From positions 1-64,000 of the forward strand of contig JAHLTZ010000008.1 of NCBI GenBank assembly GCA_025786725.1: a stretch of DNA of 64,000 nucleotides, in the 5' to 3' direction. The translations under genes and the position numbers were made by a program. The DNA is from Syncephalis fuscata. Its lineage: Eukaryota; Zoopagomycota; Zoopagomycetes; Zoopagales; Piptocephalidaceae. The notes under the pieces are model-generated. The model made no database searches and was not told the DNA's origin. It saw only the letters and a program-made list of their open reading frames with translations. Shown one piece after another: positions 48,173 to 58,760 of this stretch. Numbering within the stretch: the stretch's first letter is position 1; every line of letters begins with the position of its first letter.

Positions 48173-50987
48173 TTAACGTATACCTAAAGTATGTTGAACT
48201 AGCAGTCCAATCATACTGCCAATGCCAATGTCTTGAATGTAACGGTTATTCTATATTTACAAACAATATAACATGTATCCTATAATTAGCGTGTAAAGCC
48301 ATAGTATGCAATACTACTTACCTTCTATTAATATTAATTATGGATGCACATATTATGTGTAAGTAATTGATGTATAATAAAGCAGTATACAATACTACTT
48401 ACAGACAATTAGTATTAAATCATTGATGTATAAGCTATATAATTAGTACATATCTAGCTAGAATACAATATTACTTACGACCTATTAATATTAATTTGTT
48501 GAGGGACACATTACATGGTATATAATTAGCGCATTAATAAGTAATATAAAATATTATTTACCACCTATCAGTGTTAAATTGTTAATATACATAGTGATTA
48601 ATATACGATACAACCTACATGCTATTAACATCAAGTTGTTGATATAAATTTAATTAATGTATAGTCGATTAATATACAATAGCACTTACGAACTATTAGT
48701 ATCAAGTCGTTGATTCACACAATGCATAGCAATTTGTTAATATATAGTCAATTGATATACAGTACCACTTACGACCTTTGATATTGGTTCGATGATACAC
48801 ACAATGCATAATCTATAGTTAGTGCATAGTTAATTGTCATACAGTATCACTTACAAACTAATGATATTAAATTATTGATATACAGAATATATAGCATGCG
48901 ATTAATGCATAGTCGATTAATACACATTGTCACTCACCATCTATTAGCATCAATTTGTTGATAAACACAATGAGCATGCAATCAGTGTATGTTTATTTAA
49001 CGGATAATGTGACTTACTACCTAATATTATTAAATTGTCAATAGAGACGATGGATAGCATTTAATCAGCACAAATTCTATTAGTATACAGTATCACTTAC
49101 GAGCTATTAATGTTAAGTTATTGAAGCACACCGAATGTAGCATATAATTAATGCATAAGCAATTAATGCACAACACCACTTACATCTATTAGAATTAAGG
49201 CATTGGCATACATAATATTTAGTTGAAGCATATTCAATTAATATAAAGTATTACTTACCACCTATTGATATTAAAATAGCAATACACACAGCGCATAGAG
49301 TTTGGTTAGTATATAACCAGTCGATACGCAGTATTACTTACTACCTATTGATATTAGAAGATCAATACACACAACGCATAGAATTTGATTAGTATATAGC
49401 CAGTCAATATGTAGTTTCACTTACGGCCTATTAACATCAGTTTATTGATACAAGTGGCACGCATTATGCGATTAATGTATAGCTAATTAATATTCAATAC
49501 TACTTACCACCTAGTGGCATAGAATTGTTTATACAAAATAAAAATATGATTAGCAAGCAGCTAAATAAACATAATATGACTTACATGCTGTTGATATTAA
49601 ATTATTGATATGCATAATACATGGTATGTAATTAGTGTATAGTCAATTAATATTAAACAAGTGGCAACTCTAGAAAGGCAAAATAAGTGGTGTAAGGAGA
49701 GGTATAGAACTAATATGTGCTGCAGATGTAGTAGTGGAGAAGTAGAGACGTGGCAACATATAGTGAAGTGTGAAGGAAACGGACTAGATAGGGAAAAAGA
49801 AGCAAGAGATAAAATTAAAGACATGACAAGAAGAAAGGTGGAGTGGATAAATGAAAGAAGATCGAGAAAAGACCCGCCAATGAGACTGTTAAATGTGGGG
49901 GAGGTGGCTGAATCTATTGTCCCAGATCAGCCAATCAGCAACACCGGATTTCTATTAGGATTGGTGAGCTCACAAACACTATACAGTATGAAAAGAGAGG
50001 GGGTACGCGAAGAAGAAAAAAGAGAACTAATAAAAACAGCAACAAAGACGGCATTGGACTTTGTATGGAAGAAGATATGGAAGACAAGATGCAAGCAAGT
50101 GGACGAAGCAATAGGAAGATGGAAAACAGTACGTACCGACACACAAATAGCAGGTCAACCAGAACCACAAGAAGGTCCGGCAACAAACGCCGAAGGCCAG
50201 AGAGGCCTGAGGCAAATTTATACCTGGGACCACATCAATAAAATGGCGTTCGACGTCGAACGCCACCTAAAGATGGTGGCCCCCGCGTGGAGTCTATAGG
50301 ACCCGGCTCCATGCAAAAACGTGGCGGTCCACTCGGTATCAACAATGCTACATTGTTTAATATTTTAAAAGCTTTATTATAATTAACGCGATAACAGCAT
50401 GACACTGAGAAGCAGCACAAATTCTTTAATTATGCGCAGCGGGGGCCCACAAGCTCTTCAAAATAAAAATAAAAATAAATAATATTAAGCAAGTGGTATA
50501 TACAGAAAATATCATGTAAGCAATGTATATCCAATCAATATACAGTACAACTTACGACCTATTGATATCAAACCATTGATACACACAGTACATATCGTTT
50601 AAGCGGTGTATAACTAATTGTTATAAAATACCACTTACATGCTATTAAATCATTTATACACGACATGATTATATAATTAGTGCGTATCCAGCCAGTATGC
50701 AATGCTACTTACGATCTATTCATACTGATTTATTGATACATACAGCAAGTAATATAGTAAGTATTGTAACAACAATCCACAATTCCTACTAACCATCTAA
50801 TATCACAATCAATTAAACATACTGTCAGCAAGTATATCGATTGGTATATTAATCTTAATTGCAACATACTACGAAGGACCAGAGATGGCTTAGCCTCAAC
50901 CATGGCTGTAGTAGCTACAAAAGCCACGAGAAGAGTGCAAACAACGGCAATAAAGAGCTTTATGGTGATATTGATTTGTTGAAACAA
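48173..50987 (-). CDS. secreted peptide gene with about 21 single-codon microexons
   Basis: Exon 1 (50870-50987, 118 nt) encodes a signal peptide (IKLFIAVVCTLLVAFVATTA) and the start of a mature chain (VEAKPSLVLR). Twenty-one tandem units follow. On the minus strand each is an intron of about 80 nt (54-80 nt in most units) starting GT and ending AG, followed by three exon bases. The last intron ends at 48251 and the final exon is 48173-48250 (25 codons plus TAA). Microexons lie at 50794, 50713, 50639, 50556, 49585, 49508, 49425, 49342, 49259, 49184 (2 nt), 49101, 49018, 48938, 48855, 48773, 48690, 48619, 48562, 48479, 48403 (no AG) and 48322. Including all gives 258 nt, an open 85-residue product, against 95 residues in paralogue 53072-53359. 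Skipping everything gives an immediate stop. Splicing is inferred, not observed; one large intron is the alternative. Confidence 0.55.
48251..50869 (-). repeat. tandem array of about 83-bp intron-plus-microexon units
   Basis: Modal spacing between the 3-nt exons is 83 bp (others 71-82, one 57). The plus-strand signature is ACTTAC-NNN-CTAT. The GTAAGT donor is exact in 17 of 21 units; the rest are GTTAGT, GTGAGT, GTAGGT and GTAAAT. Intron bodies look only about 60 percent alike between units, and many carry a TACTAAT- or ATTAAT-type branch-site-like sequence about 40 nt before the acceptor. A LINE fragment interrupts the array at 49665-50480. Confidence 0.8.
49665..50480 (+). mobile_element. 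5'-truncated LINE (non-LTR retrotransposon) insertion
   Basis: Open frame to 50299 with a C-terminal zinc-knuckle-like CCRCSSGEVETWQHIVKCEG, as found at the end of fungal non-LTR retrotransposon proteins, and a basic helical region (TATKTALDFVWKKIWKTRCK). A 3'UTR and an A-rich tail (AAATAAAAATAAAAATAAAT) follow. The insertion is bounded by a 16-bp direct repeat, AATATTAAACAAGTGG at 49649-49664 and AATATTAAGCAAGTGG at 50481-50496 (one mismatch). Reverse transcriptase and endonuclease are missing, so it is a dead, truncated copy. Confidence 0.78.
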
Positions 50988-53071
50988 AAAAGGTAGAACA
51001 AAAGTAGAATATGGTGATAGTGAGTATTGGTAGAAAGCAGATTGTGATGATGATATTAATGGTTAGTTATGTATATTATGCCTTCTATTTAAGTCCATGA
51101 TTATCTTGAAATACCAATATACTGTGTTGTATAGGCTATGTCAGTGAGATGAAAATAAGCCAATGGACTATGTCTAAATAATATTTCAAAGCACACGTGT
51201 AATATTGGAGTAACGCTATGATGAAGCTCAATCCAGCTTTTCGTTCTAGCTTGTTTGGCAACACCATGAAAAGAAATGTACTAGCTCTATAAAGCAGTTG
51301 TAATACCAGCTTTTCTCTGTCTTTATTCCCTGAAAGCTGTAATAACTAGTATTAATGTTTGCCCGAATAAAGCACACCAATTATATTGCAATAACTTCAA
51401 TACAAGGAATTGGCATTGCTAAATAGGCCTTTATTGTTTTGCATAAACAGGTTACAATTTCTCAAGTCGTAAGAATATGCTGCTTTAATGCTGTGGATAT
51501 TGTTACAAAAAAGAAGTGTGTTATATCCAAACATATGGACGTCACACAATGTGTAATCTTTGGCATTTAAGATGACTGTTGATTGAAATTTACCAAGAAT
51601 TGGCTGTGCAATAAGGACTGCTGTGGTTTGCTGTATTACCACGTCTTTAGCAATAATTATTTTACTTAGTCATTTATATAATCGAATGTTCGACTGTGAA
51701 ATAGCCTGTATTCATTACACACATGCAATACGATTTTTAAAACTAAAATACACACATCATACAATACCAAACAGATAATGCCAGTGTTGAATGCACAATG
51801 GCAGTGTGCCGCATATTAATCAATAATCACTCAAGATTTAGTCGATAATATATGCTTCTGGGCGGGATTCTGATAATAGATTAAGCAAAGTTGCTTATAA
51901 AGTAACAAACCAAAACAGAGATTAATGGAAAGCAAGTTGCACTCCAAATATTAATTGATTTTGTATTATCATCGGTTTAATGAACAAGAAATAAACTATT
52001 GCAATCAAACTAAATTAAATACAGTTTAACAAACATTTAACAATTTGACTATTCTTCTAAATTGAATTGGCAAACATTTATACTCAATGAAAATTTAATA
52101 TTTGTAATATTTCCTTCTAAATGATGCAATATTTGCATTGTGATGATTTATGAACGAAAGAAACAGCAGTGTGGTACCATATACTACCCATAGAAATCAC
52201 AGCATATGGGCAAGGCATCTTATTATATTATTCCAGATATTTGCACAATTATATTAAAACATAAGAAAAAGACTATAGAAAGTATGTTAGCTAATAAATA
52301 CTGATTACTACCACACCGCTCATTTATTCTAATGGCATTCGATGCTTATTCTAACTTATCTTGCTTCATTTTCTCTACTCGCTCATTTCTGAATTATAAT
52401 CCTTTTTTATCTTCTCTTGCGTTATTATTGATTAGTACGCACACATCCAGCTTTTTGATAAATATTTTTAATTGTTTAAAATAGATATCACTATTTTCAG
52501 CAGTAGTTTCCATTTTATTGTAATGATGTTATTATGCTGTCTAGTTGGCTCAACAGCAATACAAGTGAAAAAACATACTCTTCAATTGGTGATTGCTGTA
52601 ATTGTTATTATAATAATGCTATACTTGCAAATGAATATCATTGATCGCATTACTAACATATATTGCTACAATTTCTACATACATAACTGTTGTTTGAGTG
52701 ACAACATAATGTTATACACACACTAATTTATGCTTATGGTTAATACAGTACATTTTTACAAGTTTTTGTGTTAATATCTCTACTCGTTTAATGTTTATCA
52801 ATTGCCGAATCTAAATAAGTGCAGACATAAATATAATAACTTAATCAAAGACAATTAAAATAAAATCACATGTTTATTACTATAAGTTTGCACAACTGAA
52901 TAGACACAGCTATGCGCATACTTGTTAATAATATAATGATGCCATAGATTAAAGAGTGGAGAAGCTGGGACATTGGATGAAACTTGATATATGAATGTGC
53001 TGACCAACAGCTGTCTAATAGCTTTGTTTTCACAAAATATATATTTAAAGCATATTGAAGTAGTAATTCAA
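50988..53071. other. intergenic between the two secreted-peptide paralogues
   Basis: 5' region of the microexon gene (probable TATA-like TTAAATAG on the minus strand near 51085), then the duplicated upstream block to 52150, then unique AT-rich DNA and the 3' flank of the next gene from 52855. ORFs 51397-51642 and 52472-52726 have no support. Confidence 0.4.
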
Positions 53072-54880
53072 TTACATTACTTTTAAATGACCGGAGCCAT
53101 TACCGCTAGTGCCAACGTGAGCATAGATGCCTTCGTAGGCAGGAGCGCAACTAGTGCAATAGCCATCATCATCTCGACATTTGCAAGCGCCAAAAGGAGG
53201 AATGGGGCCTCTGTCTTCGTTAGAATCTTTGTCTTTTGGCACGCGACGAATTAGAGCTGGCTTAGCATCCACCATGGCTGTAGTAGCTACGAAAGCCACC
53301 ACGATGGTGCAAACAATGGCAATGGAAAGCTTCATGGTGATGTTGACTTGTTGAAACAAAGTAGAGCAAGTAGAAAGTGGTAGTTTAAAGTAGGTAGTTG
53401 CAAGTACTTGCCAGCAAGTAAAATGATAACCTAGTGTATGTGGTCTCCTAGAGTAAAATGTAGTGAGTACTTGGTAGAAAGTAGAGTGTGATGATGATAG
53501 TACCGGTCAGTTGTGTGGATTTGTGGGCTATTTAACGTGTATTGTGTTGTGAAAGCATCCAATCAATGTATAGAGCAGCGGACTTATTAATTTGCTACTC
53601 AATGTAGTAACATAATTGCTAAATAATTAATGATGGGAAAAAATATTAATAGTATACCTATAAATGTATGTGTTGCATTATAAGGAAATACTAAATAAGG
53701 CATATTTCTGATATTGCCCTAGTTAGTTGTGTGAATTTGTGAGCTATCCAACTTTGTAACTACGCTAAAGCGCCAAGAAATGCACTGTATTAACTATTCC
53801 ATTGACGTTCAATGGAAATTAATAATAACACTTACATGACGATTTTAATTGTGCGTATACTGATATACCAATAGCGTGTTATTATACAGATAATTCATCA
53901 ACTCAGCTTACTCAGACATCTGAAATAGCAATACCGGTGATTCAATACGTATACGCTACAGGGGTATGCACATTAACCTGCATTTATTACGCAGTTTGGA
54001 CATTTAACGATATAAATTGTAATTTACAAAAAGAATAATGACTACTCTGCAGTCCCTTCTGTCACGTTAAATTACAATATATATATGCACACCAAACCAT
54101 ACACAATATTAATGCATCAAGTTTTATACAATATATTAATATTTTTATACAATATATACTATTGCGCATAAATCAAACGTATCTTTTTGAAACATAAAAT
54201 GTGCCGTATTTAAACATATGAATGCCAAGCGCTGCACAATTTGCGACATTTCAGACAGCTGTTAATCAAATTAGCTGAGAATCGACTATATAATAAAGAC
54301 TTTTGTAGTATAATGCATTACAGTATTTTCAGGAACAAACTATTACATCCAATCATTCATACAACTAAATTTTTGACTGCAAAGTGATTTATATTCGTCA
54401 AGCTAAATGCAACGCAGTTTGTGTACAATAAAATACGCACATCATACAGCTCCAGATAGATATTTCAGTGCCAAATCTATAATGGTAGCAGACTGCACAT
54501 CAGCTAGTAATCATTTATGGATTATTTAATAGCCTATGCTTTTATAAATCAATTTACATAACAAACTAAGGCAGAGATCAATGCAAAACAATTTGCGACT
54601 CAAATATTAATTGGTTTAGTCTTATTACCAAGTTATTAAACAAAAATTAAAAGCATTGCAACTATAATAAACTAAATTAAGTTTATTATAAATTTAACTG
54701 ATGTTGGTGCAACTAGAAAAATAACGCTATGCAGAATTGAAGTACAAAAAACATAAAAAATGTACATAGCATCCAATAGTTTAGTTAATCTTTTAAAATT
54801 GAATTAGCAATTTTATACTTAAATGGCACTTTAGTATTCGTAGTATTTCCTTCTATACGTAACGACATTTGCGTTATTTA
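52855..54880 (-). repeat. tandem duplication unit B (intronless paralogue and flanks)
   Basis: Counterpart of 47990-52150. The most similar upstream part is 54360-54880 (for example TACGCACATCATACAGCTCC against TACACACATCATACAATACC, and the TTTCCTTCTA box). The order 3' flank, gene, leader, upstream block is the same in both units. Confidence 0.6.
53072..53359 (-). CDS. small secreted cysteine-containing peptide, 95 aa
   Basis: Single exon, ATG 53359 to TAA. N-terminal signal peptide (MKLSIAIVCTIVVAFVATTA, cleavage likely after VDA). The mature part starts KPALIRRVPKDKDSNEDRG and contains four cysteines in ACKCRDDDGYCTSCAP, then a Gly/Ser-rich end (HVGTSGNGSGHLKVM). I do not know the family. 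Size, secretion signal and cysteines resemble the small secreted proteins of fungi, but no function is implied. Tandem paralogue of the microexon gene at 48173-50987, with which it shares signal peptide, leader and 3'UTR. In that copy the cysteine region is replaced by the microexon array. Confidence 0.75.
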   Translation of the reverse strand: MFQQVNITMKLSIAIVCTIVVAFVATTAMVDAKPALIRRVPKDKDSNEDRGPIPPFGACKCRDDDGYCTSCAPAYEGIYAHVGTSGNGSGHLKVM

Positions 54881-54948
54881 AAGACTTATGTTTAGTGTTA
54901 ACTATGCAAATAAATACACTATTCATATTGCACATAATATAATGTTAC

Positions 54949-55530
54949 TGTTTTAAAAACTAGAGACAATAACAAGTTGACTAAGTAAAATGCTAAAATA
55001 CTTGATTCATAACTATCCAGTGTATTGGCACAGTTTAGACAATAAAATAAACTGAAACAAATTTTGGAATATAAACTAAACATTGAAAGCAAAATAAATG
55101 ATGCTACTTATGTATAATAAATGTACGCGTATTTATATTGACATGCTGAATGGATATTGGATATGAATAAGTGATAGAACTTGAACACTTTTCTTGTTCT
55201 TCTTTCTTCGCGTGGTTCCTATTAGCTCATAAGACTAGTCGTGTGAATTGAATACCAATTTAGTCCAAAAACTGCTTGTATTATTGATGATATAGAATAT
55301 ACTTAATAATAGCATTTGTGTTACTATATACTTGCGGCTGTTTGCATGTATGTTAATAGCATTGGACCTTGTATGCTGATCAGGCCATATGATCAAATAT
55401 TCATGTGGTGAAATAGTTAATCACGTGATCTACAGATTATATTATCCATTAATTTAATCACGTGACATAATTAGTAGAATTAAGAATATACTGCAATTAT
55501 GGAACAGTAGCGACTGCTTAAATATTATTG
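54949..55530 (+). repeat. dispersed direct repeat of about 580 bp, copy B
   Basis: Near-identical to 37313-37888 with a few substitutions and one-base indels. Lies about 0.7 kb upstream of acyl-CoA oxidase copy 3; copy A lies about 0.85 kb upstream of oxidase copy 1 but in the opposite orientation relative to the gene. Confidence 0.8.
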
Positions 55531-56204
55531 TAACGAAGATACCATTAGTTTAAGTAATATTAATTCTTTAAAATTTATACAATAAATTTATATTTAGTAT
55601 ACAAATATGGTATGCGCATAGCTACCTATATTTAATAGAATGTCAGTATTCAAGATTGGTATTATTGTATTTCTAGTTATTAGCTAAACCTTAGCAATAA
55701 GCCATGTTTCTTAGAATTTTCTCTTTTTAATATTAAGACAGCAGCAAATTTGTAGGGTACCCGTTTTTTAAATGCATATCAACAACACAACTGTGGTAAT
55801 CATATTAAACGGCAACAGGCCTTATGTATCGCGAATATTCCAACCATGTAATACAGCAATGTCGTTGATGGCCAACCATACAAAATAGAAGCGATATTTC
55901 TTAATTAGTATTATTTTTATTGAAAATGGTCGTGTTAACTGAATTTTTAACATTGATATAGATTAGATTTGTAATAAAATTCCAAATAATGAGAAGCAGC
56001 TAATCGAAAAATTAAAAAATGTGGGTTCTAAGGTATGTGTAGTAATCGGCATGTATATATGCCGACCACTTGACGGAACGCTCACAGCAAAGCGGGCCGT
56101 AAGTTTCCCGCTTTGTTACACTTGTGCATTATAAATATATATATAAATTATTACTACAATACACCAACACCTCTTTTCATATTACGTTTTACTTGTTTAT
56201 TACT
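55531..56204. other. upstream region of acyl-CoA oxidase copy 3
   Basis: AT-rich promoter side. A short inverted pair AAAGCGGG (56092) and CCCGCTTT (56108) could form a hairpin about 100 bp before the ATG. No gene. Confidence 0.35.
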
Positions 56205-58460
56205 ATGTCGTCACTACCACCGTCGTCTTCTTCTGGCTCCAATGCCTCCAAAGCTGGCACAACACCAGTCTCTGGCTCATTACCTACGCCAAATATTATA
56301 TCTTCCAACGCTGCTAGCTATGCACCACCACTAACACGCACTTGGCAGCAACACCCTGACCTGGCTCGTGAGCGTTCGCTAGCATCGTTTACGCCACGCC
56401 AACTTACGCATATTCTTAACGGTGGCGCTGAACAAACCGAGCGCATTGAAACCATTCGCCAACAGCTAAATCAAGAGCCAATATTTGACAAAACACATGG
56501 CTACCATCTTAATCACGAAGGTCTTTATCTTCGTGGATTGCAGATGATGGAAAGATTTAGAAAATTACGCGTGGAACATCGTTGGTCTACTGACGATGTA
56601 GCCATTGCTTATAAAGAAATATCTGAAGGCTTGCCGGTACTACTTAATGATGATTTATTTATTAAAACATTGAAGGAGCAGGCTACGGACGAGCAGCAAG
56701 CGATATGGGTTCCATTGGCTGAGAACTGGGGCATTCTAGGATGTTATGCACAGACCGAAATGGCTCATGGATCTAATGTTCGTGGAGTTGAAACAACAGC
56801 CATCTTTTTGCCCAACACTGATGAAATCGAACTTAATACGCCAACGCTATCCAGTGTCAAATGGTGGCCTGGCGCATTAGGAAAAACAGCCAATGTTGCT
56901 GTTGTCATGGCTCAGCTGATTCTTCCTGGCAATCGCCGTGCTGGTGTACTACCGTTTATGGTTCAACTTCGCTCATTCAAAGACCATACATTGCTTCCTG
57001 GTGTGGAAACAGGCGATATTGGACCAAAGATTGGATTTAACGCCATTGATAATGGCTATCTTTCGTTAAAGAAAGTACGCATACCTCGGATTAATATGCT
57101 GATGCGTCATGTAGAATTAACACGCGAGGGAGAGCTAAGACGTCGTGGCCAACACGATCAGCGACACGTTTATGGAACTTTGCTATACGCTCGTGTAAAC
57201 ATTATATCGGACGCTAGTTTGGGGATAGCCCAAGGTGCTACTATTGCTACACGCTATTCATTAGTACGCCGACAATTTAGTCACTCAGAAACTGATAAGA
57301 ATGCCGCTGAAGTAGTAGTTTTAGATCATCAAAGTCAACAACAACGTGTTATCACTCCAATCAGTGAAGCATATGCAGTCCATTTTACTGGCCAAAGAAT
57401 GAAGCAGTTGTATCACCGCCTTATATCACCAGGTCTATCGCCTGAAGTAGCATCAGCTTTATTATCTGAATCTCATGGATCGGCATCCGCTTTAAAATCC
57501 TATGTTACAGACATGACTGCAGAATCACTTGAGACACTTCGTCGTGCATGTGGCGGTCATGGCTACAGCCAATTTAGTGGCTTGCCTGACTTGTTAACTT
57601 TATATTTGCAATTTAATACAGTAGAAGGAGAAAATCATGTAATGGCCCAACAAGCAGCTCGTATCTTACTTCGACGCTACAGCAATTTGCAATCTGCTGC
57701 TGATGCTACCCATACTGCTAGTGTTGACGAGCGCTACATGTTATCTGTGTCAGCGCAACAACTTGAAAATGACCGTTGCACGGTAGTTATTGCAGAAGAC
57801 TTGCGCAATCCAAAGCTTTATTTACACGCATTTGAACGCCGCGCAGCTCATCACTTGTCATGCTTGCATCGCCGCCGCACACAAGGTTCACCATTTGCAG
57901 AATGCCATGTCGATGTTGAACGAGTTGTTCGTGCACATGCTGAGCTGTATGTGGTGCGCAGCTTTGTAGAGGCGCTTTATCCAGAGTTTAGACTTGATGA
58001 GCATACATTAGCCGGAGAAGCAGCACCGATTGATATACCGCAGCCAATCCATAGCGTACTAAGCCGCCTATGTGATTTGTTTGCGCTAACTCGCATATCG
58101 AGGGAGCTAGGGGACCATTTGGAAGCCGGCTACCTCCAGTCGACACATGGACCATTGGTTAGAGCAGCTATCCGCCGACTATTGCAAGAAATAAGACCAG
58201 ATGCATTGGCACTTGTTGATGCATTTAATATTTCAGATAGTCGTCTAGGAAGCGCAATTGGTCGATGGGACGGCCGAGTCTACGAAGCATTGGCGGCAAT
58301 GGCACAATCCAATCCAATGAATCGCACCGATGTCACACCAGGCTATGAGCCGCCCGCAGGAGCACTAGCCATCGACGGCCACTCCTACCGAGGACTGAAA
58401 GGCATATTTGAAGATGGCTGGCATCATGTTGGCCACACTCGCATTCCGGCCAAACTTTAA
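56205..58460 (+). CDS. peroxisomal acyl-CoA oxidase, copy 3 (intact, 751 aa)
   Basis: Oxidises acyl-CoA to trans-2-enoyl-CoA with H2O2 production in peroxisomes. Single exon. I place the start at ATG 56205 (MSSLPPSSSSG), because the frame upstream has only a GTG and untypical sequence. N-terminal block WQQHPDLARERSLASFTPRQ, flavin/substrate domain [61 protein letters not shown]-terminal oxidase domains RRACGGHGYSQFSGLPDLLT and FNTVEGENHVMAQQAAR. It ends HTRIPAKL, with AKL as a peroxisomal PTS1 signal. No frame breaks over 2.26 kb. Its last 560 bp are much closer to copies 1 and 2 than the rest, consistent with conversion. Confidence 0.93.
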   Translation: MSSLPPSSSSGSNASKAGTTPVSGSLPTPNIISSNAASYAPPLTRTWQQHPDLARERSLASFTPRQLTHILNGGAEQTERIETIRQQLNQEPIFDKTHGYHLNHEGLYLRGLQMMERFRKLRVEHRWSTDDVAIAYKEISEGLPVLLNDDLFIKTLKEQATDEQQAIWVPLAENWGILGCYAQTEMAHGSNVRGVETTAIFLPNTDEIELNTPTLSSVKWWPGALGKTANVAVVMAQLILPGNRRAGVLPFMVQLRSFKDHTLLPGVETGDIGPKIGFNAIDNGYLSLKKVRIPRINMLMRHVELTREGELRRRGQHDQRHVYGTLLYARVNIISDASLGIAQGATIATRYSLVRRQFSHSETDKNAAEVVVLDHQSQQQRVITPISEAYAVHFTGQRMKQLYHRLISPGLSPEVASALLSESHGSASALKSYVTDMTAESLETLRRACGGHGYSQFSGLPDLLTLYLQFNTVEGENHVMAQQAARILLRRYSNLQSAADATHTASVDERYMLSVSAQQLENDRCTVVIAEDLRNPKLYLHAFERRAAHHLSCLHRRRTQGSPFAECHVDVERVVRAHAELYVVRSFVEALYPEFRLDEHTLAGEAAPIDIPQPIHSVLSRLCDLFALTRISRELGDHLEAGYLQSTHGPLVRAAIRRLLQEIRPDALALVDAFNISDSRLGSAIGRWDGRVYEALAAMAQSNPMNRTDVTPGYEPPAGALAIDGHSYRGLKGIFEDGWHHVGHTRIPAKL

Positions 58461-58624
58461 ACGATAACAATTACAAACTTTAATGAGTATTACAATAAAG
58501 CTACGATAACTTATAAATATCGATGATAAATGTTTATTGCTCTACTAGTTTCTTTAAAGCTGCTTTATGTTGTGTGCTGTTTAACATTATTATTCAATTG
58601 ATTTTTATTAATAATCTAGTATAA

Positions 58625-58760
58625 TTTGTGGTTAAATGACTAACATCTAATAACGTCCAATCTATTGAACATGATGTTGGGTGGTGAATGACATCAATCA
58701 TCAAATACTCGTCATCATAGATTCGTTATCCAATACACATATATCCTTCATTTATCCATA
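58625..58760. repeat. single TIR-type box (copy 4)
   Basis: Well-conserved left-arm copy (CAATCTATTGAACATGATGT, GAATGACATCAATCATCAAA). No inverted partner found within the next 900 bp. Lies just after the oxidase 3' end. Confidence 0.55.

Larger units (their letters stand above)
47990..52150 (-). repeat. tandem duplication unit A (microexon gene and flanks)
   Basis: 3' flank 47990-48230 matches 52855-53070. The signal-peptide exon matches 53250-53359, and the upstream 51680-52150 matches 54360-54880. The internal coding part is replaced here by the microexon array. The shared upstream pieces include the leader GTTGAAACAAA box and a CTATTTAA box. Confidence 0.65.

Noticed and set aside
49597-50266. 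Minus-strand ORFs opposite the LINE fragment
   Set aside because: They are antisense shadows of the retrotransposon frame.
48251-50869. CRISPR-like array (regular spacing)
   Set aside because: Units are tandem repeats of about 83 bp with only 3 variable bases between splice-like borders; no 20-40 bp spacers and a eukaryotic context.
52472-52726. 84-aa hydrophobic ORF between the secreted-peptide genes
   Set aside because: Starts with a non-ATG codon and has transmembrane-like composition expected from AT-rich DNA; no paralogue in the other duplicate.
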